Part shown: positions 53,565-62,362 of the stretch, one piece after another
Layout of the letters: the number at the start of each line of letters is the position of its first letter
Numbering within the stretch: position 1 is the first letter of the stretch
Assembly: GCA_965214975.1 (NCBI GenBank)
Contig: OZ244055.1
Span: forward strand, 930,001-994,000
Reading direction: 5' to 3'
Source of the DNA: JAJEBT01 sp965214975
GTDB lineage: Bacteria > Pseudomonadota > Alphaproteobacteria > MPNO01 > UBA830
DNA: 64,000 nt
Made by a program: the position numbers and the translations under genes
Notes under the pieces: model-generated
What the model was told of the DNA's origin: nothing
The model's database searches: none
Seen by the model: only the letters and a program-made list of their open reading frames with translations

Positions 53565-54875
53565 CTACGGCCGTTGCATCAGGGCCCGCCATGCCGCGTA
53601 CTGCGCCCTCAGCGGAAGCTCGCTGGTCCCGACCTTGCCGACGGTCTCGCCGCCGTTGCCGCGGATGTCGGTTTCCTGGCCCCGGGACAGGTTGATCCAC
53701 TCGGTTTCGGACTCGCCTATCGCCTTCTGGATGCCGGCGAAGACGGCGATGTCGTCGGACGTGATCTGCGACGCCGGCGAATTGAGGGCGTTGAGAAACG
53801 ACACAGCGCGCTCGTGCATTTCCCCGGGCGCGCCGACGAGGCGGAAGCACGCGGAATGCACGACGGTCCGGTCCGCGGCGACCGGCTGCAGGACGCGCAT
53901 CTGCTGGTGCTTGGGATTGAGCACGAGGTTGGGGTAGATCAGATGGTTGAACGTGTCCCAGCCGAGGATCTCGGCGGCACGTTCCTCGCCGTGGGCCGCG
54001 ACCATGGCCGTCCGGTATGCGGCGGTGACGGGATCGTCCGCGTTGGCGGCCTGGGCGATGGCGCCCTCGACGTAGAATCCTCCCATGTAGGAATGGCCCT
54101 GCGCGAAGCCGCGGATCTCGACCTTCTCCATCAGCGGCAGCGGCAGGCCGTTTCCCCTGAACATCTGGAGCGCGTGGCTTTCCTCGCCGCCGTCGAGGCC
54201 GTCGGCGACCGCGCGGGCGCTGTCGACCGACGAGGCGTGGGTGATCGACGCGTGCATGAGGTCGTTGGCGTTCTCCATGTGGAGTTTCCAGTTGCCCGCG
54301 TATTCCTGCCGGAAGCCTCCCGCGGCCATCTCGATCGCTCCGCCCGGCGCGCGGTCGACCATGTTGTCGATGGCCCGCGCCATCGCTCCGAGATGCTCGG
54401 CGAGCGAGGGCCCCTCGGCGCTGCGGCTCGCGAAGACGAAGCCGCGGTGGCTCTCGACCCGGGCGGCGGGGGCGAGGGCGAGAGCCGGATCCCCGGGCCC
54501 GAGGCGGCCACCGTAGCCTCCGGCGCGCGGGATCGCCTCAAGGCTGCCGTCGGTGCCGAAAGTCCAGCCGTGATAGGGGCACACGAACCGGCGCTTCGAG
54601 CCGCGCCTGGCGGCGCAGAGTCGCATGCCGCGATGCGTGCAGCGGTTGGCGAACACGTGGACCAGCCCGTCCGCGTGACGCGCGACAATGACGGGCCGGT
54701 CGCCCATGTGTGCGGTGACGAAGTCGCCGGGAGCCGGAATCTGGCTCTCGTGGGCGACGAACAGCCACGTGCGGCCGTAGATGCGTTCCATCTCGGCGCG
54801 GAAGACGCCGTCGTCCGTGTAGACGAGTCTGTTGACGCGACCTTCGGGGGCGAGGGCGGCATGGTCTTCGGTCAT
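53565..54875 (-). CDS. aromatic ring-hydroxylating dioxygenase alpha subunit (Rieske)
   Basis: A 436-residue oxygenase, of the longer dioxygenase alpha-subunit class. The Rieske centre is CTHRGMRLC and CPYHGWTFG. The mononuclear iron site is ENANDLMHASITHAS. A long C-terminal domain with NLVLNPKHQQMRVLQP follows. The ATG at 54875 gives a normal N-terminus (VYTDDGVFRAEMERIYGRTWLFVAHESQIP). It converges on the aspartate-dehydrogenase-like gene. No beta subunit, ferredoxin or reductase lies beside it. It may act in the same pathway as the preceding genes, but it is transcribed oppositely. Confidence 0.9.
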   Translation of the reverse strand: MTEDHAALAPEGRVNRLVYTDDGVFRAEMERIYGRTWLFVAHESQIPAPGDFVTAHMGDRPVIVARHADGLVHVFANRCTHRGMRLCAARRGSKRRFVCPYHGWTFGTDGSLEAIPRAGGYGGRLGPGDPALALAPAARVESHRGFVFASRSAEGPSLAEHLGAMARAIDNMVDRAPGGAIEMAAGGFRQEYAGNWKLHMENANDLMHASITHASSVDSARAVADGLDGGEESHALQMFRGNGLPLPLMEKVEIRGFAQGHSYMGGFYVEGAIAQAANADDPVTAAYRTAMVAAHGEERAAEILGWDTFNHLIYPNLVLNPKHQQMRVLQPVAADRTVVHSACFRLVGAPGEMHERAVSFLNALNSPASQITSDDIAVFAGIQKAIGESETEWINLSRGQETDIRGNGGETVGKVGTSELPLRAQYAAWRALMQRP

Positions 54876-55247
54876 GCGTGCAGGATAGCGCGCCTTTCCT
54901 CGCCCGGCCACGGGCCGGATCGGCGTCCGGGCGCGTTGCGCCGCGCGAGGGTGACGGCCGCCGCAACGCGCCCCGCGGGCCGCCGATGACGGCCGGGGTT
55001 CCGCCCGACGCCCGCGCGACGGGGCGTTCCCCTTGCGGACGGGCGCGGGGAAGCCGGGGAGGACATGACCTCCGGGCGCCCGCGACCGGCGGACGAGACC
55101 GTGCCGTTCCGGTCGGCGCACGGCGAAACGGGAGCGCGTCGCCGACGGTTCGACACGCCGCCCGCGATCCCGGCAGGGCGGGGGGACCGGACCGCGGGTC
55201 GCGCGGACGGCGGGCCGGGGATCCGTTTCCGGGAACGTGCCCTGCAG
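54876..55247. other. intergenic; contains an IS1182 remnant
   Basis: 372 bases between the Rieske gene start and nuclease copy 2. The part 54925-55050 is a decayed transposase fragment and 55190-55247 belongs to the array's repeated 3' flank (GGGCCGGGGATCCG). No promoter for the Rieske gene stood out. Confidence 0.5.
54925..55050 (+). repeat. decayed fragment of the IS1182-type transposase
   Basis: About 125 bases line up with 48755-48865, for example GAGGGTGACGxxCGCCGCAA and CGCGACGGGGxCGTTC. Several indels break the frame, so it is a relic. Confidence 0.65.
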
Positions 55248-56792
55248 TCACGCTCGCGCGGTCTCGAACGTCGCGACGTTGCGCTTCTCCGGGTCGAATT
55301 CCACCCCGACGAGATGCACCGTCCGCCCCCGCCCCCTGTACTTGTCCGCGTAGCCCTTCTCGCGCAACTGCCGGAGCGCATCGCCCTCGGAGGCCGAACC
55401 CAGCACCTTGAACTCGAACAGGTACGCGTGCCCGCCCGCCGTCACCGCCAGGTCGATCCGCCCGTGGCTCGTCGCGTCCTCCACCCGCGCGTCGAGACCC
55501 CATCCCGAGAAAAGCGAGTAGACCGCGGTCGCGTAATGCCCTTCGTAGCCAGCGATCGGCGTCTTCGCATACCAGTGGTACGGAACGCTCGCGAAGAACG
55601 CCCGCAGCAGCGCCTCGAGGCCGGCGAGATCGGCGTCCGCCAGCAGCCGGCCGAGATCCCCCGCCCGGGCGACCTCCTCCATGTCCGGGGCCCAGGCCCG
55701 CAGCAGATGCCTGTTCAGGGCCTGGCGCACCTCCCTGTTCGGGTAGCCGAGCCGGTAGGTGGCGAACCCGCCCCGGGCATCGACGTCGGCTATGGTGAGA
55801 TAGCCGGTCTGGAACAGCAGCGCCTGGTGCGGGATCTTGTCGATGTCGAAGGAAGAAAGCAGGCCGTCGTCCACGACCATTCCGTCGAGATCGGTCGAAG
55901 GGATTCCGCGCGACTTCAGCAGGTCGACGAGAAAGGTCGGCGTGCCGGTCTCGAACCACCACGCCCCGAACCGCCGCTTGTCGAACAGCTGCAGGATCCC
56001 GAAGGGATTGTACACCCTGTCCTCGCCGAGCCACGAGTAGCCGTTGTACCACTCGCGGATCGCCTGGCGGTCGAGCCCGTCGAGCTCCGGCGCGAACGTC
56101 CTGTCCAGATCGGCCTCCGTGTAGCCGCAGATCGCGGAGTAGCGTGAATCGAGCGTGACGTCCCTGAGATTGTTCATGCCCGAGAACAGGCTCGTCCCGA
56201 CGAACTTGCTCACCCCGGTGATGAAGCTGAACTCGATGTGGGGGTCGCTGTCCTTGAGGGCCGAGTAGAGCCCGCGCAGATCGTCGCGGTTCGCCCGTGC
56301 CAGTTCCGGATCCCCCAGGGCGTCGAGAACCGGCTTGTCGTACTCGTCCACCAGCACGACCACCCTCCGTCCCGTCCGCTCGTGAAGCATTCGAAGCAGG
56401 CGGGAGAAACGCAAGGGGGCGCTCGCCCGTCGCGGCTCGATCCCCCCTTGCTCCTCAAGCAGTTCAAGCTGCGTCGCGACGTCCTCGTCGAGATAGCCCG
56501 GCTTTCTGAAATTGCCCCGTCCGAAGCTCAGACGCACCACCGGATGCCGCGCCGACCAGTCCCACTGGCCGTGGACGGCGAGTCCCTCGAACAGCGCCTC
56601 GCTGCCCTCGAACAGCTCCTTCAGCGTGTCGACGAACAGGCTCTTGCCGAACCGCCGCGGCCGCGACAGGAAATGGTGCTTTCCCTCGTCGACCAGCCTC
56701 TTGGCGTAGCCGGTCTTGTCGACGTAGTAGTGGCCCTTCTCGCGGATCTCGCTGAAGGTCTGGATGCCGATCGGAAGCTTGCGTCGATCCAT
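55248..56792 (-). CDS. AAA-ATPase-like / PD-(D/E)XK nuclease family protein, copy 2
   Basis: A 514-residue protein with the same architecture as copy 1. P-loop variant RPRRFGKSLF, Walker-B-like VVVLVDEYDKPVL, the EWYNGYSWLGEDRVYNPFG segment, and the C-terminal GRIDLAV to YLFEFKVLG active site are intact. It differs from copy 3 by scattered changes and carries FSEIREKG, DEGKHHFL, KFVGTSLF and LDRQAIREW at variable positions. The ATG at 56792 is preceded by AAAGGG; an upstream in-frame TTG at 56888 is less likely. The promoter is at 56904-56931. Confidence 0.88.
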   Translation of the reverse strand: MDRRKLPIGIQTFSEIREKGHYYVDKTGYAKRLVDEGKHHFLSRPRRFGKSLFVDTLKELFEGSEALFEGLAVHGQWDWSARHPVVRLSFGRGNFRKPGYLDEDVATQLELLEEQGGIEPRRASAPLRFSRLLRMLHERTGRRVVVLVDEYDKPVLDALGDPELARANRDDLRGLYSALKDSDPHIEFSFITGVSKFVGTSLFSGMNNLRDVTLDSRYSAICGYTEADLDRTFAPELDGLDRQAIREWYNGYSWLGEDRVYNPFGILQLFDKRRFGAWWFETGTPTFLVDLLKSRGIPSTDLDGMVVDDGLLSSFDIDKIPHQALLFQTGYLTIADVDARGGFATYRLGYPNREVRQALNRHLLRAWAPDMEEVARAGDLGRLLADADLAGLEALLRAFFASVPYHWYAKTPIAGYEGHYATAVYSLFSGWGLDARVEDATSHGRIDLAVTAGGHAYLFEFKVLGSASEGDALRQLREKGYADKYRGRGRTVHLVGVEFDPEKRNVATFETARA

Positions 56793-56903
56793 GGACAGAC
56801 CCTTTCCGGGTCGCGCCGCCGGCCGGCCCGACGCGGGCGCCGGAACCGCGCCCTTGCCGCGGGCCGCCGTCACAGGCGGACGCGCCAAGCGACCCGCTTC
56901 GCC

Positions 56904-56931
56904 ATTCTAGCGGAGACGGCCGCGAACTCAA
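56904..56931 (-). promoter_or_regulatory. promoter of nuclease copy 2
   Basis: TTGAGT (56931-56926), 16-base spacer, TAGAAT (56909-56904) on the minus strand; conserved in copies 1, 3 and 4. The leader RNA would be about 105 bases. Confidence 0.65.
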
Positions 56932-56944
56932 GGAATTCCCGGGG

Positions 56945-57083
56945 TGCACGCAGGGTGATCCCGCGCCGCGGTCCCGGACCGGCCCGGTCGCCCGGATGGC
57001 GGGATCCATGCCGGATCCGGCCGCTCGGTGGCGCCTTCGGAGTCGGCGGACCGCGGGTCGCGCGGACGGCGGGCCGGGGATCC
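56945..57083. repeat. leader repeat upstream of nuclease copy 2
   Basis: Contains GGGTGATCCC, the palindrome GCCGGATCCGGC and the end GGGCCGGGGATCC where the IS110 element is inserted. Nearly identical to 60451-60588. Confidence 0.75.
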
Positions 57084-57407
57084 TGTACCATTTTCAGGCT
57101 CTGTTTCGTGACTGCGGCACCAGGCTCCCGGCTTCGCCGGAGCGCGTGGCGCGGAGGCGAAGCCGGGAGCCTGGTGCGATTCGTCGAGGCTCCCTGCCAT
57201 CATGCGGGTTCCGTCCGTTGCGGACGGAACGGGCCAGGGGACCGGGAGCGACCGAACGGATCCAGCGCCGAGAGCGCCTGAAGCGGACTTGTGCCCCGGT
57301 CCCTGGCCACGATGGATGCCCCGTGGGGAGTTTGCGCCTCGAGCGCCGGTACAGGAACAGGCAGGCATCGTGGCGGCCCGTCGGCACGGAAACCGAAAGG
57401 AAGAGCC
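57084..57407 (+). ncRNA. candidate bridge-RNA region of the IS110 left end
   Basis: IS110-group elements encode a noncoding bridge RNA in the noncoding end next to the recombinase gene. Here the left end is 324 bases, against about 70 at the right. It contains a 22-bp perfect stem (57117-57138 with 57156-57177) around a 17-base loop with conserved GGCTCCCGGCTTCGCC arms. No guide loops were verified; the assignment is positional. Confidence 0.3.
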
Positions 57408-58654
57408 ATGGACATGCTTGAGCGTTTTGCGGGGATCGACTGGGGGTCGCGGGCCCACCAGGCCTGCGTGGTCGACGACGAGGGCGAGGTGCTGGCCGAG
57501 CGGGCTTTCGATCACGGCGGAGCCGGTCTGGCGGAGATGGCGGCCTGGATCCTTGCCGCGGCGGACGCCGAACCGCGCGCGGTCGGGATCGCGATCGAGG
57601 TTCCGCACGGGCCCGTCGTCGAGACCCTGATGGAGCGCGGCTTTGCGGTCCACGCCGTCAATCCGAAGCAGCTCGACCGCTTCCGCGACCGCTTCTCGCC
57701 GGCCGGCGCCAAGGACGACCGCCGCGACGCCCGCGTGCTCGCCGATGCCCTGCGGACCGACGGCCAGGCGTTCCGGCGCCTGGATCCGGAGGCGCCGGAG
57801 ATCGTCCAGCTGCGCGCGTGGTCGCGAATCGCCAGCGGCCTCACCCGCGACAGAATCCGGTACGTGAACCAGGCTCGCCAGCAGTTCTGGCGCTACTATC
57901 CGAAGTTCTGCGAGGTCGGGAGCGACCTCTCCAGGGCCTGGGTCCGCGAGCTCTGGCGTCTGGCGCCGACGCCCGCCAAGGCGCGCCGCGTCCGGGCCTC
58001 CACCGTCGCCGCGCTACTGAAACGGCACAGGGTGCGCCGGATCGACGCCGAAACCGTGCTCCGGATCCTGCGCGAGCCGGCGATCTCCGTCGCGCCCGGC
58101 ACCACCGAGGCCGCGATCGCCCATGTCGAGGTTGCCTTCTCGCAGCTCGCCGTCGTCGAACAGCAGCTCGCGAAGGCGCACCGGGAACTCGCCCGCCTGA
58201 CCGCCGCGCTGTCCCTGCCGGCCGCCTCCGCGGAGGAAGAGCCGGGAACGGGGCCGCAGCGTGACGCGGAGATCCCGGTCTCGCTTCCAGGCGTCGGCAG
58301 GATCGTCCTCGCCACGCTGCTCGCAGAAGCGCACGACCCTCTGCGCCGGCGAGACTACCACGCCCTGCGTTGCCTGTCCGGCGTCGCTCCCGTGACCAGG
58401 CGAAGTCGCTGCTCGTCACCCGCCGCCTCGCGGCCCACAACCGGCTCCGGCACGCCGTCCACCACTGGGCCGCGGCGGCAATGCAGCGGGATCCCGTCAG
58501 CAAGGCGAAATACGCTGCGTTGCGGGCCCGGGGCCACGGCCACGCGCGCGCGCTGCGAAGCGTCGCCGACCGCCTGCTCGGCGTCGCCTGCACGATGCTG
58601 GAAAACCGGACCCTCTTCGATCCGGACATCGGGAGCCGGTCCCGTGCAGCCTGA
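57408..58654 (+). pseudogene. IS110-family transposase, frameshifted
   Basis: From ATG 57408 the RuvC-like DEDD domain is intact: FAGIDWGSRAHQACVVD, VGIAIEVPHGPVVE and AKDDRRDARVLADALR. A coiled region follows, then PVSLPGVGRIVLATLLAE and LRCLSGVAPVTRRS. At about 58400 the frame changes and the C-terminal domain continues as AKSLLVTRRLAAHNRLRHAVHHWAAA and GHARALRSVADRLLGVACTML to 58654. The shift lies exactly at the conserved serine motif of the family (usually RRSGKS), so the recombinase is probably inactive unless frameshifting occurs. Confidence 0.85.
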
Positions 58655-58756
58655 CCCGCGGACCACGGCTGCCCAACCCGCGAACCGCGCGTACCCGCGC
58701 GCGTTCCAAACCCTTTCAAAATGGTGGGGATCCGCTTCCGGGGACGCGCCCGGAGG

Positions 58757-60301
58757 TCACGCCGGCGCGGTCTCGAACGTCGCGACGTTGCGCTTCTCCG
58801 GGTCGAACTCGACCCCGACGAGGTGCACCGTCCGCCCCGGAGCCCTGTACTTGTCCGCGTAGCCCTTCTCGCGCAACTGCCGGAGCGCATCGCCCCCGGA
58901 GGCCGAGCCCAGCACCTTGAACTCGAACAGGTACGCGTGCCCGCCCGCCGTCACCGCCAGGTCGATCCGCCCGTGGCTCGTCGCGTCCTCCACCCGCGCG
59001 TCGAGACCCCATCCCGAGAGAAGCGAGTAGACCGCCGTCGCGTAGTGTCCCTCGTAGCGGGCGATCGGCGTCTTCGCGTGCCAGTGGTACGGAACGCTCG
59101 CGAAGAACGCCCGCAGCAGCGCCTCGAGGCCGGCAAGATCGGCGTCCGCCAGCAGCCGGCCGAGATTGCCCGCCCGGGCGACCTCCGCCATCTCCGGGGC
59201 CCAGGCCCGCAGCAGATGCCGGTTCAGGGCCTGGCGCACCTCCCTGTTGGGGTAGCCGAGCCGGTAGGCGACGGATCCGTCCCGGGCGTCGACGTCGGTT
59301 ATCGTCAGATATCCGGTCTGGAACAGCAGCGCCTGGTGCGGGATGTCGTCGACGTCGAACGAGGACAGAAGATCCCGGTCGGCGACCATTCCGTCGAGAT
59401 CCGTCGAAGGGATTCCGCGCGACTTCAGCAGGTCGACGAGAAAGGTCGGCGTGCCGGTCTCGAACCACCACGCCTCGAACTGCCGTTCGTCGAACAGCTG
59501 CAGGATTCCGAACGGGTTGTACACCCTGTCCTCGCCGAGCCACGAGTAGCCGTTGTACCACTCGCGGATCTTCTCGCGGTCGAGCCCCTCGAGCTCGGGC
59601 GCGAACGTCTCGTCCAGATCGGCCTCGGTGTAGCCGCAGATCGCGGAGTAGCGCGGCCTGAGAGTGATGTCCCTGAGGTTGTTCATGCCCGAGAACAGGC
59701 TCGTCCCGACGAACTTGCTCACCCCGGTGATGAAGCTGAACTCGATGTGGGCGTCGCTGTCCTTGAGGGCCGAGTAGAGCCCGCGCAGATCGTCGCGGTT
59801 CGCCCGCGCCAGTTCCGGATCCCCCAGGGCGTCGAGAACCGGCTTGTCGTACTCGTCCACCAGCACGACGACCTTCCGTCCCGTCCGCTCGTGAAGCATT
59901 CGAATCAGGCGGGAGAAACGCAAGGGGGCGCTCGCCCGTCTCGGCTCGATCCCCCCTTGCTCCTCAAGCAGTTCAAGCTGCGTCGCGACGTCCTCGTCGA
60001 GATAGCCCGGTTTTCTGAAATTGCCCCGTCCGAAGCTCAGACGCACCACCGGATGCCGCGCCGACCAGTCCCACTGGCCGTGGACGGCGAGGCCCTCGAA
60101 CAGCGCCTCGCTGCCCTCGAACAGCTCCTTCAGCGTGTCGACGAACAGGCTCTTGCCGAACCGCCGCGGCCGCGACAGGAAATGGTGCTTTCCCTCGTCG
60201 ACCAGCCTCTTGGCGTAGCCGGTCTTGTCGACGTAGTAGTGGCCCTTCTCGCGGATCTCGCTGAAGGTCTGGATGCCGATCGGAAGCTTGCGTCGATCCA
60301 T
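58757..60301 (-). CDS. AAA-ATPase-like / PD-(D/E)XK nuclease family protein, copy 3
   Basis: A 514-residue copy with all motifs intact (RPRRFGKSLF, VVVLVDEYDKPVL, EWYNGYSW, YLFEFKVLG). It shares FSEIREKG, DEGKHHFL and KFVGTSLF with copy 2, but ELEGLDREKIREW and DRDLLSSFDVDD with other copies. RPRYSAIC replaces DSRYSAIC. The start is the ATG at 60301. The 3' flank abuts the IS110 insertion 25 bases away. Confidence 0.88.
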   Translation of the reverse strand: MDRRKLPIGIQTFSEIREKGHYYVDKTGYAKRLVDEGKHHFLSRPRRFGKSLFVDTLKELFEGSEALFEGLAVHGQWDWSARHPVVRLSFGRGNFRKPGYLDEDVATQLELLEEQGGIEPRRASAPLRFSRLIRMLHERTGRKVVVLVDEYDKPVLDALGDPELARANRDDLRGLYSALKDSDAHIEFSFITGVSKFVGTSLFSGMNNLRDITLRPRYSAICGYTEADLDETFAPELEGLDREKIREWYNGYSWLGEDRVYNPFGILQLFDERQFEAWWFETGTPTFLVDLLKSRGIPSTDLDGMVADRDLLSSFDVDDIPHQALLFQTGYLTITDVDARDGSVAYRLGYPNREVRQALNRHLLRAWAPEMAEVARAGNLGRLLADADLAGLEALLRAFFASVPYHWHAKTPIARYEGHYATAVYSLLSGWGLDARVEDATSHGRIDLAVTAGGHAYLFEFKVLGSASGGDALRQLREKGYADKYRAPGRTVHLVGVEFDPEKRNVATFETAPA

Positions 60302-60412
60302 GGACCGGCCCTTCCCGGGTCGCGCCGCCGGCCGGCCCGACGCGGGCGCCGGAACCGCGCCCTTGCCGCGGGCCGCCGTCACAGGCGGACGCGCCAGGCG
60401 ACCCGCTCGGCC

Positions 60413-60440
60413 ATCTTAGCGGAGACGGCCGCGAACTCAA
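60413..60440 (-). promoter_or_regulatory. promoter of nuclease copy 3
   Basis: TTGAGT (60440-60435), 16-base spacer, TAAGAT (60418-60413) on the minus strand. Confidence 0.6.
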
Positions 60441-60450
60441 GGAATTCCTG

Positions 60451-60588
60451 TTGCGCACGCAGGGTGATCCCGCGCCGCGGTCCCGGACCGGCCGCCCGAA
60501 TGGCGGGATCCATGCCGGATCCGGCCGCTCGGCGGCGCCTTCGGAGTCGGCGGACCGCGGGTCGCGCGGACGGCGGGCCGGGGATCCG
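60451..60588. repeat. leader repeat upstream of nuclease copy 3
   Basis: Intact copy, with GGGTGATCCC, GCCGGATCCGGC and the uninterrupted GGGCCGGGGATCCGC end. It is the best empty-site reference for the IS110 insertion. Confidence 0.75.
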
Positions 60589-60611
60589 CCTTCCGCGGGC
60601 GTGCCCGGAGG

Positions 60612-62156
60612 TCACGCCGGCGCGGTCTCGAACGTCGCGACGTTGCGCTTCTCCGGGTCGAACTCGACCCCGACGAGGTGCACCGTCCGCCCCGGAGCCC
60701 TGTACTTGTCCGCGTAGCCCTTCTCGCGCAACTGCCGGAGCGCATCGCCCCCGGAGGCCGAGCCCAGCACCTTGAACTCGAACAGGTACGCGTGCCCGCC
60801 CGCCGTCACCGCCAGGTCGATCCGCCCATGGCTCGTCGCGTCCTCCACCCGCGCGTCGAGACCCCATCCCGAGAGAAGCGAGTAGACCGCCGTCGCGTAG
60901 TGTCCCTCGTAGCGGGCGATCGGCGTCTTCGCGTGCCAGTGGTACGGAACGCTCGCGAAGAACGCCCGCAGCAGCGCCTCGAGGCCGGCGAGATCGGCGT
61001 CCGCCAGCAGCCGGCCGAGATTGCCCGCCCGGGCGACGTCCGCCATCTCCGGGGCCCAGGCCCGCAGCAGATGCCGGTTCAGGGCCTGGCGCACCTCCCT
61101 GTTGGGGTAGCCGAGCCGGTAGGCGGCGGATCCGTCCCGGGCGTCGATGTCGGCTATGGTGAGATAGCCGGTCTGGAACAGCAGCGCCTGGTGCGGGATG
61201 TCGTCGACGTCGAACGAGGACAGAAGATCCCGGTCGGCGAACATTCCGTCGAGATCCGTCGAAGGGATTCCACGCGACTTCAGCAGGTCGACGAGAAAGG
61301 TCGGCGTGCCGGTCTCGAACCACCACGCCTGGAACTCCCGCTTGTCGAACAGCTGCAGAATGCCGAACGGGTTGTAGACCCTGTCCTCGCCGAGCCACGA
61401 GTAGCCGTTGTACCACTCGCGGATCTTCTCGCGGTCGAGCCCGTCGAGCTCCGGCGCGAACGTCCTGTCCAGATCGGCCTCCGTGTAGCCGCAGACCGCC
61501 GAGTAGCGTGAATCGAGCGTGACGTCCCTGAGGTTGTTCATGCCCGAGAACAGGCTCGTCCGGGTGAACTTGCTCACCCCGGTGATGAAGCTGAACTCGA
61601 TGTGGGGGTCGCTGTCCTTGAGGGCCGAGTAGAGCCCGCGCAGATCGTCGCGGTTCGCCCGTGCCAGTTCCGGATCCCCCAGGGCGTCGAGAACCGGCTT
61701 GTCGTACTCGTCCACCAGCACGACCACCCTCCGTCCCGTCCGTTCGTGAAGCATTCGAAGCAGGCGGGAGAAACGCAAGGGGGCGCTCGCCCGTCTCGGC
61801 TCGATTCCCCCTTGCTCCTCAAGCAGTTCAAGCTGCGTCGCGACGTCCTCGTCGAGATAGCCCGGCTTTCTGAAATTGCCCCGTCCGAAGCTCAGACGCA
61901 CCACCGGATGCCGCGCCGACCAGTCCCACTGGCCGTGGACGGCGAGTCCCTCGAACAGCGCCTCGCTGCCCTCGAACAGCTCTTTCAGCGTGTCGACGAA
62001 CAGGCTCTTGCCGAACCGCCGCGGCCGCGACAGGAAATGGTGGGTGCCTTCGTCGACCAGCCTTTTGGCGTAGCCGGTCTTGTCGACGTAGTAGTGGCCC
62101 TCCTCGCGGATCCTGCGGAAGGTCTGGATGCCGATCGGAAGCTTGCGTCGATCCAT
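60612..62156 (-). CDS. AAA-ATPase-like / PD-(D/E)XK nuclease family protein, copy 4
   Basis: A 514-residue copy with intact motifs. It is a mosaic: the N-terminus has FRRIREEG and DEGTHHFL and later KFTRTSLF as in the distant copy 1, whereas SFGRGNFRKPGYLDED and the C-terminal 200 residues match copies 2 and 3 almost exactly. The last 600 bases are nearly identical to copy 3. Start at ATG 62156. Confidence 0.88.
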   Translation of the reverse strand: MDRRKLPIGIQTFRRIREEGHYYVDKTGYAKRLVDEGTHHFLSRPRRFGKSLFVDTLKELFEGSEALFEGLAVHGQWDWSARHPVVRLSFGRGNFRKPGYLDEDVATQLELLEEQGGIEPRRASAPLRFSRLLRMLHERTGRRVVVLVDEYDKPVLDALGDPELARANRDDLRGLYSALKDSDPHIEFSFITGVSKFTRTSLFSGMNNLRDVTLDSRYSAVCGYTEADLDRTFAPELDGLDREKIREWYNGYSWLGEDRVYNPFGILQLFDKREFQAWWFETGTPTFLVDLLKSRGIPSTDLDGMFADRDLLSSFDVDDIPHQALLFQTGYLTIADIDARDGSAAYRLGYPNREVRQALNRHLLRAWAPEMADVARAGNLGRLLADADLAGLEALLRAFFASVPYHWHAKTPIARYEGHYATAVYSLLSGWGLDARVEDATSHGRIDLAVTAGGHAYLFEFKVLGSASGGDALRQLREKGYADKYRAPGRTVHLVGVEFDPEKRNVATFETAPA

Positions 62157-62362
62157 GGACAGACCCTTCCCGGGTCGCGCCGCCGGCCGGCCCGACGCGG
62201 GCACCGGAACCGCGCCCTTGCCGCACGCCGCCGTTGCGGGCGGACGCGCGAGGCGACCCGCTCGGCCATCTTAGCGGAGACGGCCGCGAACTCAAGGAAT
62301 TCCTGTTGCGCACGCAGGGTGATCCCGCGCCACGGTTCCGGACCGGCCCGGTCGCCCGGAAG
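62157..62362. other. array intergenic region with shortened leader repeat
   Basis: The promoter (62268-62295) is followed by a leader truncated after GGTCGCCCGGA (about 62357), with no palindrome and no GGGGATCC end; the copy 5 gene end follows directly. Confidence 0.65.
62268..62295 (-). promoter_or_regulatory. promoter of nuclease copy 4
   Basis: TTGAGT (62295-62290), 16-base spacer, TAAGAT (62273-62268) on the minus strand. Confidence 0.6.

Larger units (their letters stand above)
57084..58725. mobile_element. IS110-type element inserted in the array
   Basis: A 1642-base insertion bounded by GGGGATCC on both sides (57076-57083 and 58726-58733). Uninterrupted units read GGGCCGGGGATCCGC at the same place (about 55219 and 60578). 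The ends carry subterminal ACCATTTT (57087-57094) and its inverse AAAATGGT (58718-58725). It has a 324-base noncoding left end and one transposase gene. Confidence 0.8.
60302..60611. other. array intergenic region with leader repeat
   Basis: 310 bases between copies 3 and 4, wholly made of the array promoter (60413-60440) and leader repeat (60451-60588). No gene. Confidence 0.7.
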
